DNA of 64,000 bases from Amycolatopsis coloradensis (GTDB taxonomy: Bacteria > Actinomycetota > Actinomycetes > Mycobacteriales > Pseudonocardiaceae), in contig NZ_MQUQ01000014.1 in NCBI RefSeq assembly GCF_001953865.1, positions 56,849 through 120,848 of the forward strand. Reading direction: 5' to 3'. The translations under genes were made by a program, and so were the position numbers. A model generated the notes under the pieces. It searched no databases. It worked only from the letters and a program-made list of their open reading frames with translations, and was not told the DNA's origin. Shown here piece by piece: positions 35,282 to 44,014 of this stretch; positions within the stretch are counted from its first letter, which is position 1, and each line of letters begins with the position of its first letter.

Positions 35282-35962
35282 TCAACAGGGTGTTTCGCGG
35301 GCGGCCTTCAGCAGCGCCTGGTCGATCACCGGGGCGCCACCGGCCGACTGCTCACCGCCGCCGCTGCCCTGCTGCGCCTTCGACCATTGCGTGAGCTGGT
35401 CGAGAACCTCGCGTGCTTCCGCCTTCGGGCGGATGTCGCCGAACAGGGTGCCGGTGGTGAGCGTGACCGAAGCGTCCTTGCGGTTGTCCTTGAGCAGTTC
35501 GGCGCACGGGACCACCAGGCTCAGCGTGCGGGCCGCGGCCGCGCCGTTCTCGCCGAAGCGGATCTGACCGCGGCACTTGGCTTCGACGTTTTCGTACGCC
35601 GGGTCGGCGGCGGGCTCGAGTGCCTGGGAGAAGCCCAGTTCCTTGAGCGTGCTGGTGGCGATGCCGCCCTGGCCGCGGACCTGGGAGCCGTTGAGTACCT
35701 GGACGGCGACCTTGTCCGGCGGGACCGGCGCGCGGTCGTCCAGTCCGTCGTGTGCCAGCTGCGTGTAGGTGACCCCCGGCTGCGGAACGGGTGGCGGATC
35801 GCAGCGGACCTTGGCGTCGACGTCCGAGCCGCTCGCCACGACGTTCACCCAGACGATCACCGCGCCGAGCGCCAGCACCCCGATCACGATGAGCGCGGGC
35901 AGCGGCTTGTGCTTGCGGTACGGACTCGTCCCGCGGTCCCCGATGCCGTTCCCCGACGCCAC
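35282..35962 (-). CDS. cei: Cell envelope integrity protein Cei (LytR C-terminal domain)
   Basis: 226 residues. A polar N-terminal segment ending in YRKHKPLP leads into a membrane helix (ALIVIGVLALGAVIVWVNVV, 22-42); the rest is outside and contains a LytR_C-type domain, with VAVQVLNGSQVRGQGGIATSTLKELGF (about 85-111). Four cysteines lie in the external part. M. tuberculosis Rv2700 (Cei) has the same position next to suhB and maintains envelope integrity. GTG start after GGGAAGGGA. The C-terminal half carries a Gly/Ser-rich tail. Confidence 0.88.
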   Translation of the reverse strand: MASGNGIGDRGTSPYRKHKPLPALIVIGVLALGAVIVWVNVVASGSDVDAKVRCDPPPVPQPGVTYTQLAHDGLDDRAPVPPDKVAVQVLNGSQVRGQGGIATSTLKELGFSQALEPAADPAYENVEAKCRGQIRFGENGAAAARTLSLVVPCAELLKDNRKDASVTLTTGTLFGDIRPKAEAREVLDQLTQWSKAQQGSGGGEQSAGGAPVIDQALLKAARETPC

Positions 35963-36415
35963 CTGCCAGTCCCTTCCCCAAAGCCCGGATCCCCGGACGG
36001 TGCGTTATCTCACCATCGTGTCCGATCAGCCTATGCGTTGCGGCGGAGGTGATCGGCGCGGGCCTCCGGATAGCACCACGGGACAGCCACTCCGGGCAAG
36101 CGGCCGGGCCCGTGGGGTGAGGTTCCCGACGCAGGGGCAACCCATTCGGGCGGCAGGCGTCTTTCAGACCAGGTTCCCCCTGTTGGGTGACGTAATCGCG
36201 GCAATGTCTGACTCGTTGCAGAGCCGGTATCGGCGTGAGCTACCCTTCGCGGGCTCAGGCGGCAGTAAGAGGCGCAAAAGAGAGACCTCGCTCACTGCCC
36301 AGCCGGGCACAAACAGGGGCGCTGGGACGTTAACCAGCGGCACGAAGGACTCACGAGCCGCGCGCTCGCGGGTCCGGGCCATCTGACATCGAAGCATCGC
36401 AGGGGTGAGGGACAA
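35963..36415. other. 453-nt non-coding stretch upstream of the DUF4193 gene
   Basis: Divergent region between cei and the DUF4193 gene, unusually long for this compact block. No open frame here is convincing. It has lower-GC parts and several short inverted repeats (for example GCCGGGC/GCCCGGC-type pairs) but no clear single element. A long 5' leader, a small RNA or unrecognised upstream promoters are possible; nothing specific can be supported. Confidence 0.4.
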
Positions 36416-36724
36416 ATGGCGACCGACTACGACGCTCCGCGCCGCAGCGAAGCCGACGAGCTGGCCGAAGACTCGTTGGAAGAGCTCAAGGCACGGCGCA
36501 ATGAAAACCAGTCCGGCGTCGTGGACGTCGACGAGGACGCGACCGCCGAGAACTTCGAACTGCCGGGCGCGGACCTCTCCGGACTTTCCGGCGAGGACCT
36601 GACCGTGAAGGTCGTGCCCAAGCAGGCCGACGAGTTCACCTGCTCCGTCTGCTTCCTGGTGCATCACCGCAGCAGGCTGGCGGAGGAGAGTGGCGGACGG
36701 CTCATCTGCCGCGACTGCGCCTGA
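36416..36724 (+). CDS. DUF4193 protein
   Basis: 102-residue conserved actinobacterial protein (M. tuberculosis Rv2699c). Acidic, with DYDAPRRSEADELAEDSLEELKARR near the start, split here for description, and VVDVDEDATAENFELPGADLSG in the middle. C-terminal CxxC pairs in TCSVCFLVHHRSRL and ICRDCA form a likely zinc ribbon. Function unknown. Start ATG 36416 with GTGAGGG upstream. Its tight conservation suggests a core role. Confidence 0.9.
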   Translation: MATDYDAPRRSEADELAEDSLEELKARRNENQSGVVDVDEDATAENFELPGADLSGLSGEDLTVKVVPKQADEFTCSVCFLVHHRSRLAEESGGRLICRDCA

Positions 36725-36778
36725 GCCTACGGGCACAGGGGACGGCGCGACAGGGGTTTCGGGGTTCTAAACAGGAAT

Positions 36779-36808
36779 AAGGGGGTCGGCCGCGAGGCCG
36801 GCCCCCTT
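36779..36808. terminator. Bidirectional intrinsic terminator
   Basis: AAGGGGGTCGGCC (36779-36791) and GGCCGGCCCCCTT (36796-36808) form a 13-bp stem with one G-T pair and GCGA loop, followed by TTCCTTT on the plus strand and by a T-rich stretch on the minus strand. It lies between the convergent DUF4193 and DUF3093 genes, and is the most classical terminator of the window. Confidence 0.85.
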
Positions 36809-36827
36809 TCCTTTGCCTGAAACCCGC

Positions 36828-37322
36828 TCAGGCCATCGAAGCGGGCTGGCGGAGCAGCGCGGCCACCTTCTCCGGATGCCGGGTGCTGAACAGCCAGTAC
36901 GGCGTCGGGTCGTCGGGATCGGTGAGCCAGACCCGCACGACCGGGCCGACCCAGCCCCGGTGCAGCACGAAGGCCGCCGGATCGGCGTCGCGGCCGAGGG
37001 CCTTCCGCTTGTCTTCCTTGCCGATGACCTCGACATCTCCCGCGAACTTCAGCGGCAGGTGCGCGTCGCGGAGCCACAGTTCGGGCTCGGCGCCACCGGT
37101 CACCCGGACGCGGGACCGGCCCAGCGAGATCATCAGCGCGATCACCGCGGGGATCAGCACCACGTACGGCAGCCAGCCGCGGAGCCCGGGATAACCCATG
37201 TCGATCTCCGCCGCCAGCAGCCCGCCGCCCAGCAGCGGCAGCGGCCACCCCCACCACGGGACGTAGAGCCGCTCTGCATGCTTGCCGGCGCCGCCTTCGG
37301 CCGTGTTCACGCTTTCACCCAC
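36828..37322 (-). CDS. DUF3093 membrane protein
   Basis: 164-residue protein of the DUF3093 family (M. tuberculosis Rv2698). [23 protein letters not shown] and [20 protein letters not shown] form two helices near residues 20-65; the rest is a soluble C-terminal domain containing [32 protein letters not shown], split here only for description. Function unknown. GTG 37322 chosen; GTG 37310 is an equally plausible start four codons later. Divergent from dut across 24 nt. Confidence 0.85.
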   Translation of the reverse strand: MGESVNTAEGGAGKHAERLYVPWWGWPLPLLGGGLLAAEIDMGYPGLRGWLPYVVLIPAVIALMISLGRSRVRVTGGAEPELWLRDAHLPLKFAGDVEVIGKEDKRKALGRDADPAAFVLHRGWVGPVVRVWLTDPDDPTPYWLFSTRHPEKVAALLRQPASMA

Positions 37323-37346
37323 GCCTTCAGGGTAGTCTCGCCGCCC

Positions 37347-37829
37347 GTGTCCACCGTTCAGGTACTGCTTTCCCGGATCGACCCTTCGGTCCCTCTTCCC
37401 GCCTACGCGCGCCCCGGCGACGCCGGGGCCGACCTCGTCACCACCTCGGATCTCGTCCTCGCGCCCGGTGAACGCGGCGTGGTCGGAACGGGTGTCGCGA
37501 TCGCCCTGCCGCCCGGGTACGCGGGCTTCGTCCACCCTCGTTCGGGTCTCGCGGCCCGCGTCGGCCTCTCGGTCGTCAACACGCCTGGCACGATCGACTC
37601 CGGGTACCGCGGTGAGATCCGCGTCTGCCTGATCAACCATGATCTTACCGAGAAGGTCGTGCTCACCCGCGGCGACCGGATCGCGCAGCTGGTCGTGCAA
37701 CGGGTCGAACAGGCCGAGTTCGTCGAGGTCGCCGAACTCGAGTCGTCCGAGCGCGGCGAGGGAGGGTATGGCTCCACCGGCGGACACGCCACACTGGGAG
37801 CCGGAGCCAGGGAAGGAACGGAGAACTAG
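37347..37829 (+). CDS. dut: dUTPase
   Basis: 160-residue deoxyuridine 5'-triphosphate nucleotidohydrolase, trimeric, converting dUTP to dUMP and pyrophosphate. All five motifs are present: [12 protein letters not shown] (I), PRSGLA (II, about 67-72), [14 protein letters not shown] (III), GDRIAQLV (IV) and [12 protein letters not shown] (V). GTG start at 37347 given by homology at [12 protein letters not shown]. Its TAG overlaps the GTG of DUF3710 by one base. M. tuberculosis Rv2697c occupies the same place. Confidence 0.96.
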   Translation: MSTVQVLLSRIDPSVPLPAYARPGDAGADLVTTSDLVLAPGERGVVGTGVAIALPPGYAGFVHPRSGLAARVGLSVVNTPGTIDSGYRGEIRVCLINHDLTEKVVLTRGDRIAQLVVQRVEQAEFVEVAELESSERGEGGYGSTGGHATLGAGAREGTEN

Positions 37830-38479
37830 TGGGGATTTTCGGACGCAAGCGCGAGGCCAAGCCCAGCGGACGGCACGCCGCGCCCGAGGTCGAGGACCGC
37901 CCCGGCGACGACGCCGACGAACTCGGGCCGCAGCTGTCGGAAACCTCCGACGGTCCCTTCGACGTCGAAGACGCGCCCGAGGACGGCATCCCGAGGATCG
38001 ACCTCGGTTCGGTGAAGGTGCCGGTGCCCGACGGCTCCCAGGTCCAGGTCGAGATGGACCCGGAGACCGGCGGCGTCCGGGCGGTGCACGTCGTCACCGA
38101 GCAGGGCCAGATCACCGTCAGCGGCTACGCGGCGCCGCGGTCCGGCGGCCTGTGGAAGGACGTCAGCACCGAACTCACCGAGCAGCTGCGCGCCGACGGC
38201 GCCAAGGTTTCGGTCGGCATGGGGGAGTGGGGACTGGAGCTGTCCGCGATCATCGGCGACGTCGCGCTGCGGTTCGTCGGGGTCGACGGTCCGCGCTGGA
38301 TGCTCCGCGGCGTCATCGCCGGTCCGCAGTCGGAGGCGTCGCAGGCACCCGCGGTGCTGCGCGAGATCGTGCGGCACACCATCGTCGACCGCGGTGACGC
38401 GCCGATGCCGGTCCGCACCCCGCTGACCATCACGCTGCCCGACGCCGTCGCGCAGCACATCGCGGAACAGCAGAGCTAA
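37829..38479 (+). CDS. DUF3710 protein
   Basis: 216-residue conserved actinobacterial protein of unknown function (M. tuberculosis Rv2696c). It begins [16 protein letters not shown], is acidic up to about residue 60, then has a beta-rich core (VPVPDGSQVQVEMDPETGGVRAVHV, MGEWGLELSAIIGDVALRFVGVDG and RWMLRGVIAG). No catalytic motif is visible. Coupled to dut by stop/start overlap (TAGTG). Its stop overlaps the convergent hydrolase gene by 4 nt. Confidence 0.88.
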   Translation: MGIFGRKREAKPSGRHAAPEVEDRPGDDADELGPQLSETSDGPFDVEDAPEDGIPRIDLGSVKVPVPDGSQVQVEMDPETGGVRAVHVVTEQGQITVSGYAAPRSGGLWKDVSTELTEQLRADGAKVSVGMGEWGLELSAIIGDVALRFVGVDGPRWMLRGVIAGPQSEASQAPAVLREIVRHTIVDRGDAPMPVRTPLTITLPDAVAQHIAEQQS

Positions 38480-39183
38480 CGAGCCTTCAGCCAGGCCAGC
38501 ACGGTCGCCCGGCCCAGTGCTTCCCGGTCCGCGCCGAGTGCGGTGAGTGTCGACTCGCCGACCTCGGCGCGCGGCAGGGCGTCCGCCCACGCGCGGGCGA
38601 CCTCCACCGGATGGATCGGGTCGTCCACGCACGCACCGATTCCCGCCGGCACGTCGAGGCCTTCGAGTTCCTCGATCGCCGGGGCGGAATGGGACGCCGC
38701 CGTCCGCAGGCTCGCCGCCAGTCCGGCGCCGTGCCGCCGCCACGCGCGGCCGAGTTCCGCCGAAAGCCACTCCGGGACGCCGTCGGAGGATTTCGCGAGC
38801 GCGCCGCCGACCCCGTTTTCGGCCACCAGATCCGCTGACAGCCGTGCGGCGAGCGATGCGGGTGCTTGCCCGGCAGGGCCGTTCCAGGCCGGGAGCGCGG
38901 CCAGCAGGCCGGTGCAGCGGCCCGGATTGCGCACCGCCCACTCCGCGGAGAGATGCGCGCCGAACGAGATGCCGCCGACGAGCAGCGGACCGTGCTCGCC
39001 GGAGAGCCGGTCCAGCTCCGCGAGATAGCCGTCCGCGAGCCGGTCTCCCGGCGGTGGCGGCGGGGCGAGCAACCGGATGCCGAGCGCCCGCAGCGGACCG
39101 GAGAACACGCTGCGCACGAACACTTCGTCGGACCCGGTGCCGGGGAGTACGACCGCCGTCGTAGGCGGAATAGCGGAGGTCAC
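38476..39183 (-). CDS. Alpha/beta hydrolase (Rv2695-like)
   Basis: 235-residue alpha/beta hydrolase-fold protein. Nucleophile elbow GGISFGAHLS with Ser at about 80; the N-terminal VVLPGTGSDEVFVRSVF and a C-terminal VPAGIGACVDDPIHPVEVARAWADALP carry the likely Asp (in DDP) and His (in IHP) regions. Substrate unknown. GTG 39183 follows GGGAGA; the longer frame to 39297 is unlikely as it runs into the divergent OB-fold promoter. Same position and orientation as Rv2695. Confidence 0.82.
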   Translation of the reverse strand: MTSAIPPTTAVVLPGTGSDEVFVRSVFSGPLRALGIRLLAPPPPPGDRLADGYLAELDRLSGEHGPLLVGGISFGAHLSAEWAVRNPGRCTGLLAALPAWNGPAGQAPASLAARLSADLVAENGVGGALAKSSDGVPEWLSAELGRAWRRHGAGLAASLRTAASHSAPAIEELEGLDVPAGIGACVDDPIHPVEVARAWADALPRAEVGESTLTALGADREALGRATVLAWLKAR

Positions 39184-39286
39184 GTTGCGATCTTCTCCCA
39201 AAGCGGTTTCCCTGGCTTGAGCACAGTTACGCTGGATTACGCACGGGCCGTTCGAGTCGGGGGCCCCGGAGCACAGGAGCACCGTT

Positions 39287-39667
39287 ATGTCCGCCAAAGA
39301 CGGCGGCTACTTCAGCCGGTTGGTTCGCAAGCTGACCAGCGACGTCGAGGATCTCGACGCCGACGACCTGTCCGAAAAATCCGAGGCCGGCGGCGCGCAG
39401 CGTGCCTGCGACTGCCGGTCGGGTCAAGAGGTGACGGTGCTCGGCAGACTCCGCAGCGTGGAGCTCTGCCCGACCAACGAGGCCGCGACACTGCAGGCCG
39501 AGCTGTTCGACGGCACGCAGGGTGTGACGCTAATCTGGCTCGGACGCCGCCGGATCCCCGGAATCGAACCCGGGCGAACCATCAAGGTGCGCGGCCGGAT
39601 GGCCGAACGTGATGGTCAGAAGGTGCTGTACAACCCCTATTACGAACTTCAGAGCCCTGTGAGTTGA
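39287..39667 (+). CDS. OB-fold nucleic acid-binding protein
   Basis: 126-residue protein with a central OB fold (about 48-120: VTVLGRLRSVELCPTNEAATLQAELFDGTQGVTLIWLGRR, described in parts, then IPGIEPGRTIKVRGRMAERDG), as in single-strand DNA-binding and tRNA-anticodon domains. M. tuberculosis Rv2694c is the counterpart. It starts at ATG 39287 with AGGAGCACC upstream and is followed by DUF3159 after 9 nt, forming an operon. Function unknown. Confidence 0.9.
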   Translation: MSAKDGGYFSRLVRKLTSDVEDLDADDLSEKSEAGGAQRACDCRSGQEVTVLGRLRSVELCPTNEAATLQAELFDGTQGVTLIWLGRRRIPGIEPGRTIKVRGRMAERDGQKVLYNPYYELQSPVS

Positions 39668-39676
39668 TCCCCTATC

Positions 39677-40405
39677 GTGACTGAACCCGCCGGCGGCGAG
39701 CAGAAGAACGACGACAAGAAGCCTCAGCCCACCCTCCTGGAACAGATGGGTGGGCTGTCAGGACTGTTCTATTCCTCGCTGCCGGTCATCGTGTTCGTGA
39801 TCGCGAACGCGATCTTCGGGCTCACGGTGGGCATCTGGGCCGCCGTCGGCAGCGCGGTGGCCATCACGGTGCTGCGCGTCGTGCGCAAGGAGCCGCTGCA
39901 ACCCGCCATCTCCGGGTTCTTCGGAGTGGCGATCGCGGCGTTCATCGCCTACCGGACCGGGTCGGCCAAGGGCTTCTTCCTGTTCGGCATCTGGACGAGC
40001 CTGGTCTACTTCGGGGTCTTCATGCTCTCCATCGTCGTGCGCTGGCCGCTCGCCGGCGTGGTGTGGAACGCGCTCAACGGCAGCGGCCACGCCTGGCGCA
40101 AGGACAAGAAGTCGCTGATCTCCTACTCGATCGCGACCGGTGCGATGGCGCTGATCTTCGGCGCCCGGTTCATCGTGCAGCGCTGGCTCTACGACGAGGA
40201 CTACACCGGCTGGCTGGCCTTCGCGAAGATCGCGATGGGGTACCCGCTGTACGCGCTCGGTCTACTCGCCGTCGTCTGGGCGGTGCGGCGGTCGGAGAAG
40301 CATCTCAAGGCGCGGGCCGAAGAGACGCCGCGCGAAGAGACCGACGCCGAGGTCGAGGCCCGCCTGCGGGAGAAGTACGCCCAAGCGCCGGTCGTGGAGA
40401 AGTAG
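39677..40405 (+). CDS. DUF3159 membrane protein
   Basis: 242-residue integral membrane protein (M. tuberculosis Rv2693c). A polar head (GGEQKNDDKKPQPTLLEQMGGLSG) is followed by about six helices between residues 30 and 205 (LPVIVFVIANAIFGLTVGIWA, VFMLSIVVRWPLAGVVWNAL and others), then a charged tail (KHLKARAEETPREETDAEVEARLREKY). Starts with GTG. Function unknown; it resembles the VanZ/intracellular septation-type permeases in plan. In an operon with the OB-fold gene. Confidence 0.88.
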   Translation: MTEPAGGEQKNDDKKPQPTLLEQMGGLSGLFYSSLPVIVFVIANAIFGLTVGIWAAVGSAVAITVLRVVRKEPLQPAISGFFGVAIAAFIAYRTGSAKGFFLFGIWTSLVYFGVFMLSIVVRWPLAGVVWNALNGSGHAWRKDKKSLISYSIATGAMALIFGARFIVQRWLYDEDYTGWLAFAKIAMGYPLYALGLLAVVWAVRRSEKHLKARAEETPREETDAEVEARLREKYAQAPVVEK

Positions 40406-40424
40406 CCGCTCTCTCAAGCCCCCC

Positions 40425-40481
40425 GTGTTATGAACGGACCTTTCATAACAGGATTTGTTATGAAAGGTCCGTTCATAACAC
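40425..40481. repeat. Compound palindrome, family A copy 3
   Basis: Halves 40425-40450 and 40456-40481 pair perfectly over 26 bp around GGATT. Relative to the copies at 3494 and 35215, G-C has become T-A at the pair 40441/40465, a compensatory change that keeps the long stem while it breaks the short inner palindromes. Between the convergent DUF3159 and TrkA genes. Confidence 0.78.
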
Positions 40482-40505
40482 GCGCTGGGGTCGTGACAGT
40501 ACCGT

Positions 40506-41162
40506 TCAGTAACCCAGCGCGGTCCGGATCTCCGGCTCCACGTCCGACGTCGCCACGAACAGCAGCTCGTCGCCCGGCTCCAGCGGGTCCTCCGGCTGCG
40601 GCACGATCACCCGGTCACCACGCAGGATCGTCACCAGCGCCGCGTCACGCGGCAGGTTGATCTCGCTGACCGCCTTGCCCGCCAGCGGGGTCTCCTCCGG
40701 CAGGGTGAGTTCGACCAGGTTCGCCTGACTCTGCCGGAACGTCATCAGCCGCACCAGGTCACCGACGCTCACCGCCTCTTCGACCATCGCCGCGAGCATC
40801 CGCGGGGTCGACACGGCGACATCGACACCCCAGGCGTCGTTGAACAGCCATTCGTTGGCCGGGTTGTTCACCCGTGCCACCACCCGGCGCACCGCGAACT
40901 CGGTCTTCGCCAGCAGCGACACCACGAGGTTCGCCTTGTCGTCGCCGGTCGCGGCGATCACGACGTCGCACTCCTCGATGCCGGACTCCTCGAGGATCGA
41001 CACCTCGCACGCGTCGCCGAGCACCCAGTCCGCCTGCTCGACGGTGTGCGGCTCGAACTGGTCGGCCTCGCGCTCGATGAGCATCACCTGGTGGCGCCCG
41101 TCGATCAGCTCCGCGGCGATCGACCGGCCCACCGCGCCGGCCCCGGCAATCGCGACCCGCAT
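40506..41162 (-). CDS. ceoC: TrkA/Ktr-type RCK-domain potassium regulator
   Basis: 218-residue peripheral regulator of potassium uptake, NAD(H)-binding RCK_N plus RCK_C. RVAIAGAGAVGRSIAAELI is the GxGxxG nucleotide site, LIERE holds the adenosine-binding acidic residue; a C-terminal RCK_C half begins near 130 (VEEAVSVGDLVRL) and contains ETPLAGKAVSEI. Its ATG overlaps the TGA of ceoB by one base. M. tuberculosis ceoC (Rv2692) has the same position; it resembles cytoplasmic TrkA halves. Confidence 0.92.
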   Translation of the reverse strand: MRVAIAGAGAVGRSIAAELIDGRHQVMLIEREADQFEPHTVEQADWVLGDACEVSILEESGIEECDVVIAATGDDKANLVVSLLAKTEFAVRRVVARVNNPANEWLFNDAWGVDVAVSTPRMLAAMVEEAVSVGDLVRLMTFRQSQANLVELTLPEETPLAGKAVSEINLPRDAALVTILRGDRVIVPQPEDPLEPGDELLFVATSDVEPEIRTALGY

Positions 41163-41827
41163 CAGTTCTCCTCTTCCGGTTCGCGAGCGGCGACCGTGGT
41201 CACGTCGCTGACGGTGCCCGATTTCGCGGCGACGTACACGACGTCGTCGGCCTGGATCACGGCCTTGGTGTCGGGCAGCACCGCGGTGCCGAACCGCATG
41301 ATGAACGCGACCCGCGCGCCGGTGGTGTCCTGCAGATCGCGCACGCTGTGCCCGACCCACCCCTCGTGCAGCGGGAGTTGCAGGAGCGCCACGCTGCCGG
41401 ACGGGTCGCGCCACTCCGAGGCGACGCCGTCGGGAAGCAGGGTGCGCAGGAACCGGTCGGTCGTCCACGGCACGGTCGCCACTGTCGGGATGCCGAGCCG
41501 TTCGTAGACCGCCGCGCGCTTGTGGTCGTAGATCCTGGCGACGACCTTGTCGATGCCGAAGTTCTCCCTCGCCACCCGCGCCGAGATGATGTTGGAGTTG
41601 TCGCCGCTGGAGACCGCCGCGAAAGCACCCGCGCGTTCGATCCCGGCCTCGATCAGCACCTGGCGGTCGAATCCGACGCCGACCACCTGCTGACCGTGGA
41701 AATCACTGCCGAGCCGCCGGAACGCCTGCTGGGTCTTGTCGATGATGGCGACGTCGTGCCCGAGCCGCTCCAGCGCCGCGGCCAGGGATGCGCCGACCCG
41801 GCCGCATCCCATGATCACCACGTGCAC
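41162..41827 (-). CDS. ceoB: TrkA/Ktr-type RCK-domain potassium regulator
   Basis: 221-residue RCK protein: HVVIMGCGRVGASLAAAL (nucleotide motif), VAIIDKT (acidic end of strand 2), GDNSNIISARVARENFG and a C-terminal domain with TGARVAFIMRFGTAVLPDTKAVIQADDVVYVA. GTG 41827. First gene of the ceoB-ceoC pair, divergent from the APC/KimA-like permease at 41981. Two adjacent RCK genes beside the permease suggest they gate it, as KtrA does for KtrB. Confidence 0.92.
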   Translation of the reverse strand: MHVVIMGCGRVGASLAAALERLGHDVAIIDKTQQAFRRLGSDFHGQQVVGVGFDRQVLIEAGIERAGAFAAVSSGDNSNIISARVARENFGIDKVVARIYDHKRAAVYERLGIPTVATVPWTTDRFLRTLLPDGVASEWRDPSGSVALLQLPLHEGWVGHSVRDLQDTTGARVAFIMRFGTAVLPDTKAVIQADDVVYVAAKSGTVSDVTTVAAREPEEEN

Positions 41828-41980
41828 GCACTGCCTCCTCTACTTCGCGGACGTTTCACCCGTCCGCAGGTACCCAGACACACCAGCGCCGAACCTACCG
41901 TGCGCACCGCTCAGTACTCCACCTTCCTCCCCGCCGCCACCCTCAACGGAGACGCTGCGCGTCACAGCTAGTCTTCCCGG

Positions 41981-44014
41981 GTGTCGAAGTTCCCGACCGT
42001 ATTGAAGCGGCTCGTCCTCGGACGTCCATTCCGGAGTGACCGCCTCTCGCATACGCTCCTGCCGAAGCGCATCGCGCTGCCGATTTTCGCGTCCGACGCG
42101 TTGTCGAGCGTCGCCTACGCGCCTGAGGAAATCTTTCTGACGCTCAGCGTCGCCGGCTTGTCCGCGTACGCGTTCGCGCCCTGGATCGGGGTCGCCGTCG
42201 CGGTCGTCATGCTGGTCGTCGTCGCGTCCTACCGGCAAAACGTGCACGCCTATCCCAGCGGCGGCGGTGACTACGAGGTCGCCAACACCAACCTTGGCGG
42301 CAAATTCGGGCTTACCGTGGCCAGCGCGCTGCTGGTCGACTACGTGCTCACGGTGGCGGTGTCGACGTCGTCCGGGGTGGCGAACATCGGCTCGGCGGTG
42401 CCGTGGGTGGCGCAGCACAAGGTGATCGCCGCGGTCGTCATCGTGGTCGTGCTGACCGCGTTGAATCTGCGCGGAGTTCGCGAATCGGGCAAAACCTTCG
42501 CGATTCCGACCTACGGGTTCATCATCGGCATCCTCGGCATGGTGATCTGGGGCCTGATCGAAGCGGCTTCCGGTGCCGACATGCGGGCCGAGAGCGCCGA
42601 TTTCGACCTGCACGAAGAAGCCTCTTTGACCGGTTTCGCGTTCTTCTTCCTGCTGCTGCGGACCTTCTCCTCCGGCGCGGCGGCGCTGACCGGGGTCGAG
42701 GCGATCAGCAACGGTGTCCCGGCGTTCCAGAAGCCGAAATCGAAGAACGCGGCGACCACCTTGCTGATGATGGGTGTGCTCGCGGTGACGATGCTGGTCG
42801 GCATCATCACGCTGGCGATCATCACCGACGTCAAATTCGCCGAGCACCCCGCGACGCAGCTCACCGGCGCTCCGGCGGGCTACGAGCAGAAGACGATCGT
42901 CGCGCAGATCGCGGCGGCGGTGTTCGCCGACTTCACGCCGGCGTTCTACTACATCTCCTTCGCCACCGGCATCATCCTGCTGCTGGCCGCGAACACCGCG
43001 TTCAACGGCTTCCCGGTGCTCGGCTCGATCCTCGCCCAGGACCGCTACCTTCCGCGTCAGCTGCACACCCGCGGTGACAGGCTGGCGTTCTCCAACGGCA
43101 TCCTGTTCCTCTCGGCCTTCGCGCTGGTGCTGATCATCGCGTTCGACGCCGAGGTCACGAAGCTCATCCAGCTTTACATCGTCGGGGTGTTCGTCTCCTT
43201 CACGATCAGCCAGGCCGGCATGATCCGGCACTGGAACCGCCTGCTGGCCAGGGAGACCGACCCGGCGGTGCGGCGGCGGATGCGGCGTTCGCAGACGGTC
43301 AACGCCGTCGGTCTCACCATGACCGGCACCGTGCTGATCATCGTGCTGATCACGAAGTTCCTGCTCGGCGCCTGGATCGCGATCGCGGCGATGGTGGCGA
43401 TCTACATCCTGATGACCGCGATCCGGAAGCATTACGACCGGGTCGCCGAGGAATTGCGCGAAATGGACCGGAAACCGGTCGTCCTGCCTTCGCGCAACCA
43501 CGCGATCGTCCTGATTTCGAAACTGCACCTGCCGACCCTGCGCGCGCTTTCCTACGCCAAGGCCGTGCGGCCCGATGTGCTCGAAGCCGTCACCGTGAAC
43601 GTCGACGACATGGAGACGCGCAAACTCGTCCAGGAATGGGACGACCACAATTTCAAGGTGCCGCTGAAGGTGATCGAGTCGCCGTATCGCGAGATCACGA
43701 AACCCGTGCTGGACTACGTGAAGCGCGTCCGCGGCGACAATCCGCGCAACGTGGTCACCGTGTTCATCCCGGAGTACGTCGTCGGGCACTGGTGGGAGCA
43801 GGTACTGCACAACCAGAGCGCGCTGCGGCTCAAGGGGCGCCTGCTGTTCCAGCCCGGCGTCATGGTGACCAGTGTGCCGTGGCAGCTCGAATCGTCGGAA
43901 AAGGCGATCAAACGCGACCGGAAGGCGCGTCCCGCGGCCGGTGACGTCCGGCGTGGATTCTCCCCCGTGGTCAAGCAGACCGAAAAGACGAAGGACAAGG
44001 AAAAATCAGAATGA
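41981..44014 (+). CDS. APC-superfamily permease, probable KimA-like potassium transporter
   Basis: 677-residue membrane protein with twelve predicted helices in the first ~470 residues and a soluble C-terminal domain (~480-650). KRIALPIFASDALSSVAYAPEEIF at residues 29-52 is the signature opening of KimA (YdaO)-type proteins, although annotation usually says amino acid permease. SGGGDYEVANTNLG and LTGVEAISNGVPAFQ mark helices 3 and 6. The C-terminal region (RNHAIVLISKLHLPTLRALSYAKAV) is UspA/nucleotide-binding-like. The tail is very basic. Counterpart of Rv2690c beside ceoB/ceoC, which supports potassium. Overlaps the methyltransferase start by 4 nt. Confidence 0.8.
   Translation: MSKFPTVLKRLVLGRPFRSDRLSHTLLPKRIALPIFASDALSSVAYAPEEIFLTLSVAGLSAYAFAPWIGVAVAVVMLVVVASYRQNVHAYPSGGGDYEVANTNLGGKFGLTVASALLVDYVLTVAVSTSSGVANIGSAVPWVAQHKVIAAVVIVVVLTALNLRGVRESGKTFAIPTYGFIIGILGMVIWGLIEAASGADMRAESADFDLHEEASLTGFAFFFLLLRTFSSGAAALTGVEAISNGVPAFQKPKSKNAATTLLMMGVLAVTMLVGIITLAIITDVKFAEHPATQLTGAPAGYEQKTIVAQIAAAVFADFTPAFYYISFATGIILLLAANTAFNGFPVLGSILAQDRYLPRQLHTRGDRLAFSNGILFLSAFALVLIIAFDAEVTKLIQLYIVGVFVSFTISQAGMIRHWNRLLARETDPAVRRRMRRSQTVNAVGLTMTGTVLIIVLITKFLLGAWIAIAAMVAIYILMTAIRKHYDRVAEELREMDRKPVVLPSRNHAIVLISKLHLPTLRALSYAKAVRPDVLEAVTVNVDDMETRKLVQEWDDHNFKVPLKVIESPYREITKPVLDYVKRVRGDNPRNVVTVFIPEYVVGHWWEQVLHNQSALRLKGRLLFQPGVMVTSVPWQLESSEKAIKRDRKARPAAGDVRRGFSPVVKQTEKTKDKEKSE

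Noticed and set aside
39550-39576. tRNA T-arm-like sequence on the minus strand (GGTTCGATTCC)
   Set aside because: It lies inside the OB-fold gene (RRIPGIEPGR) and there is no acceptor, D or anticodon arm around it.
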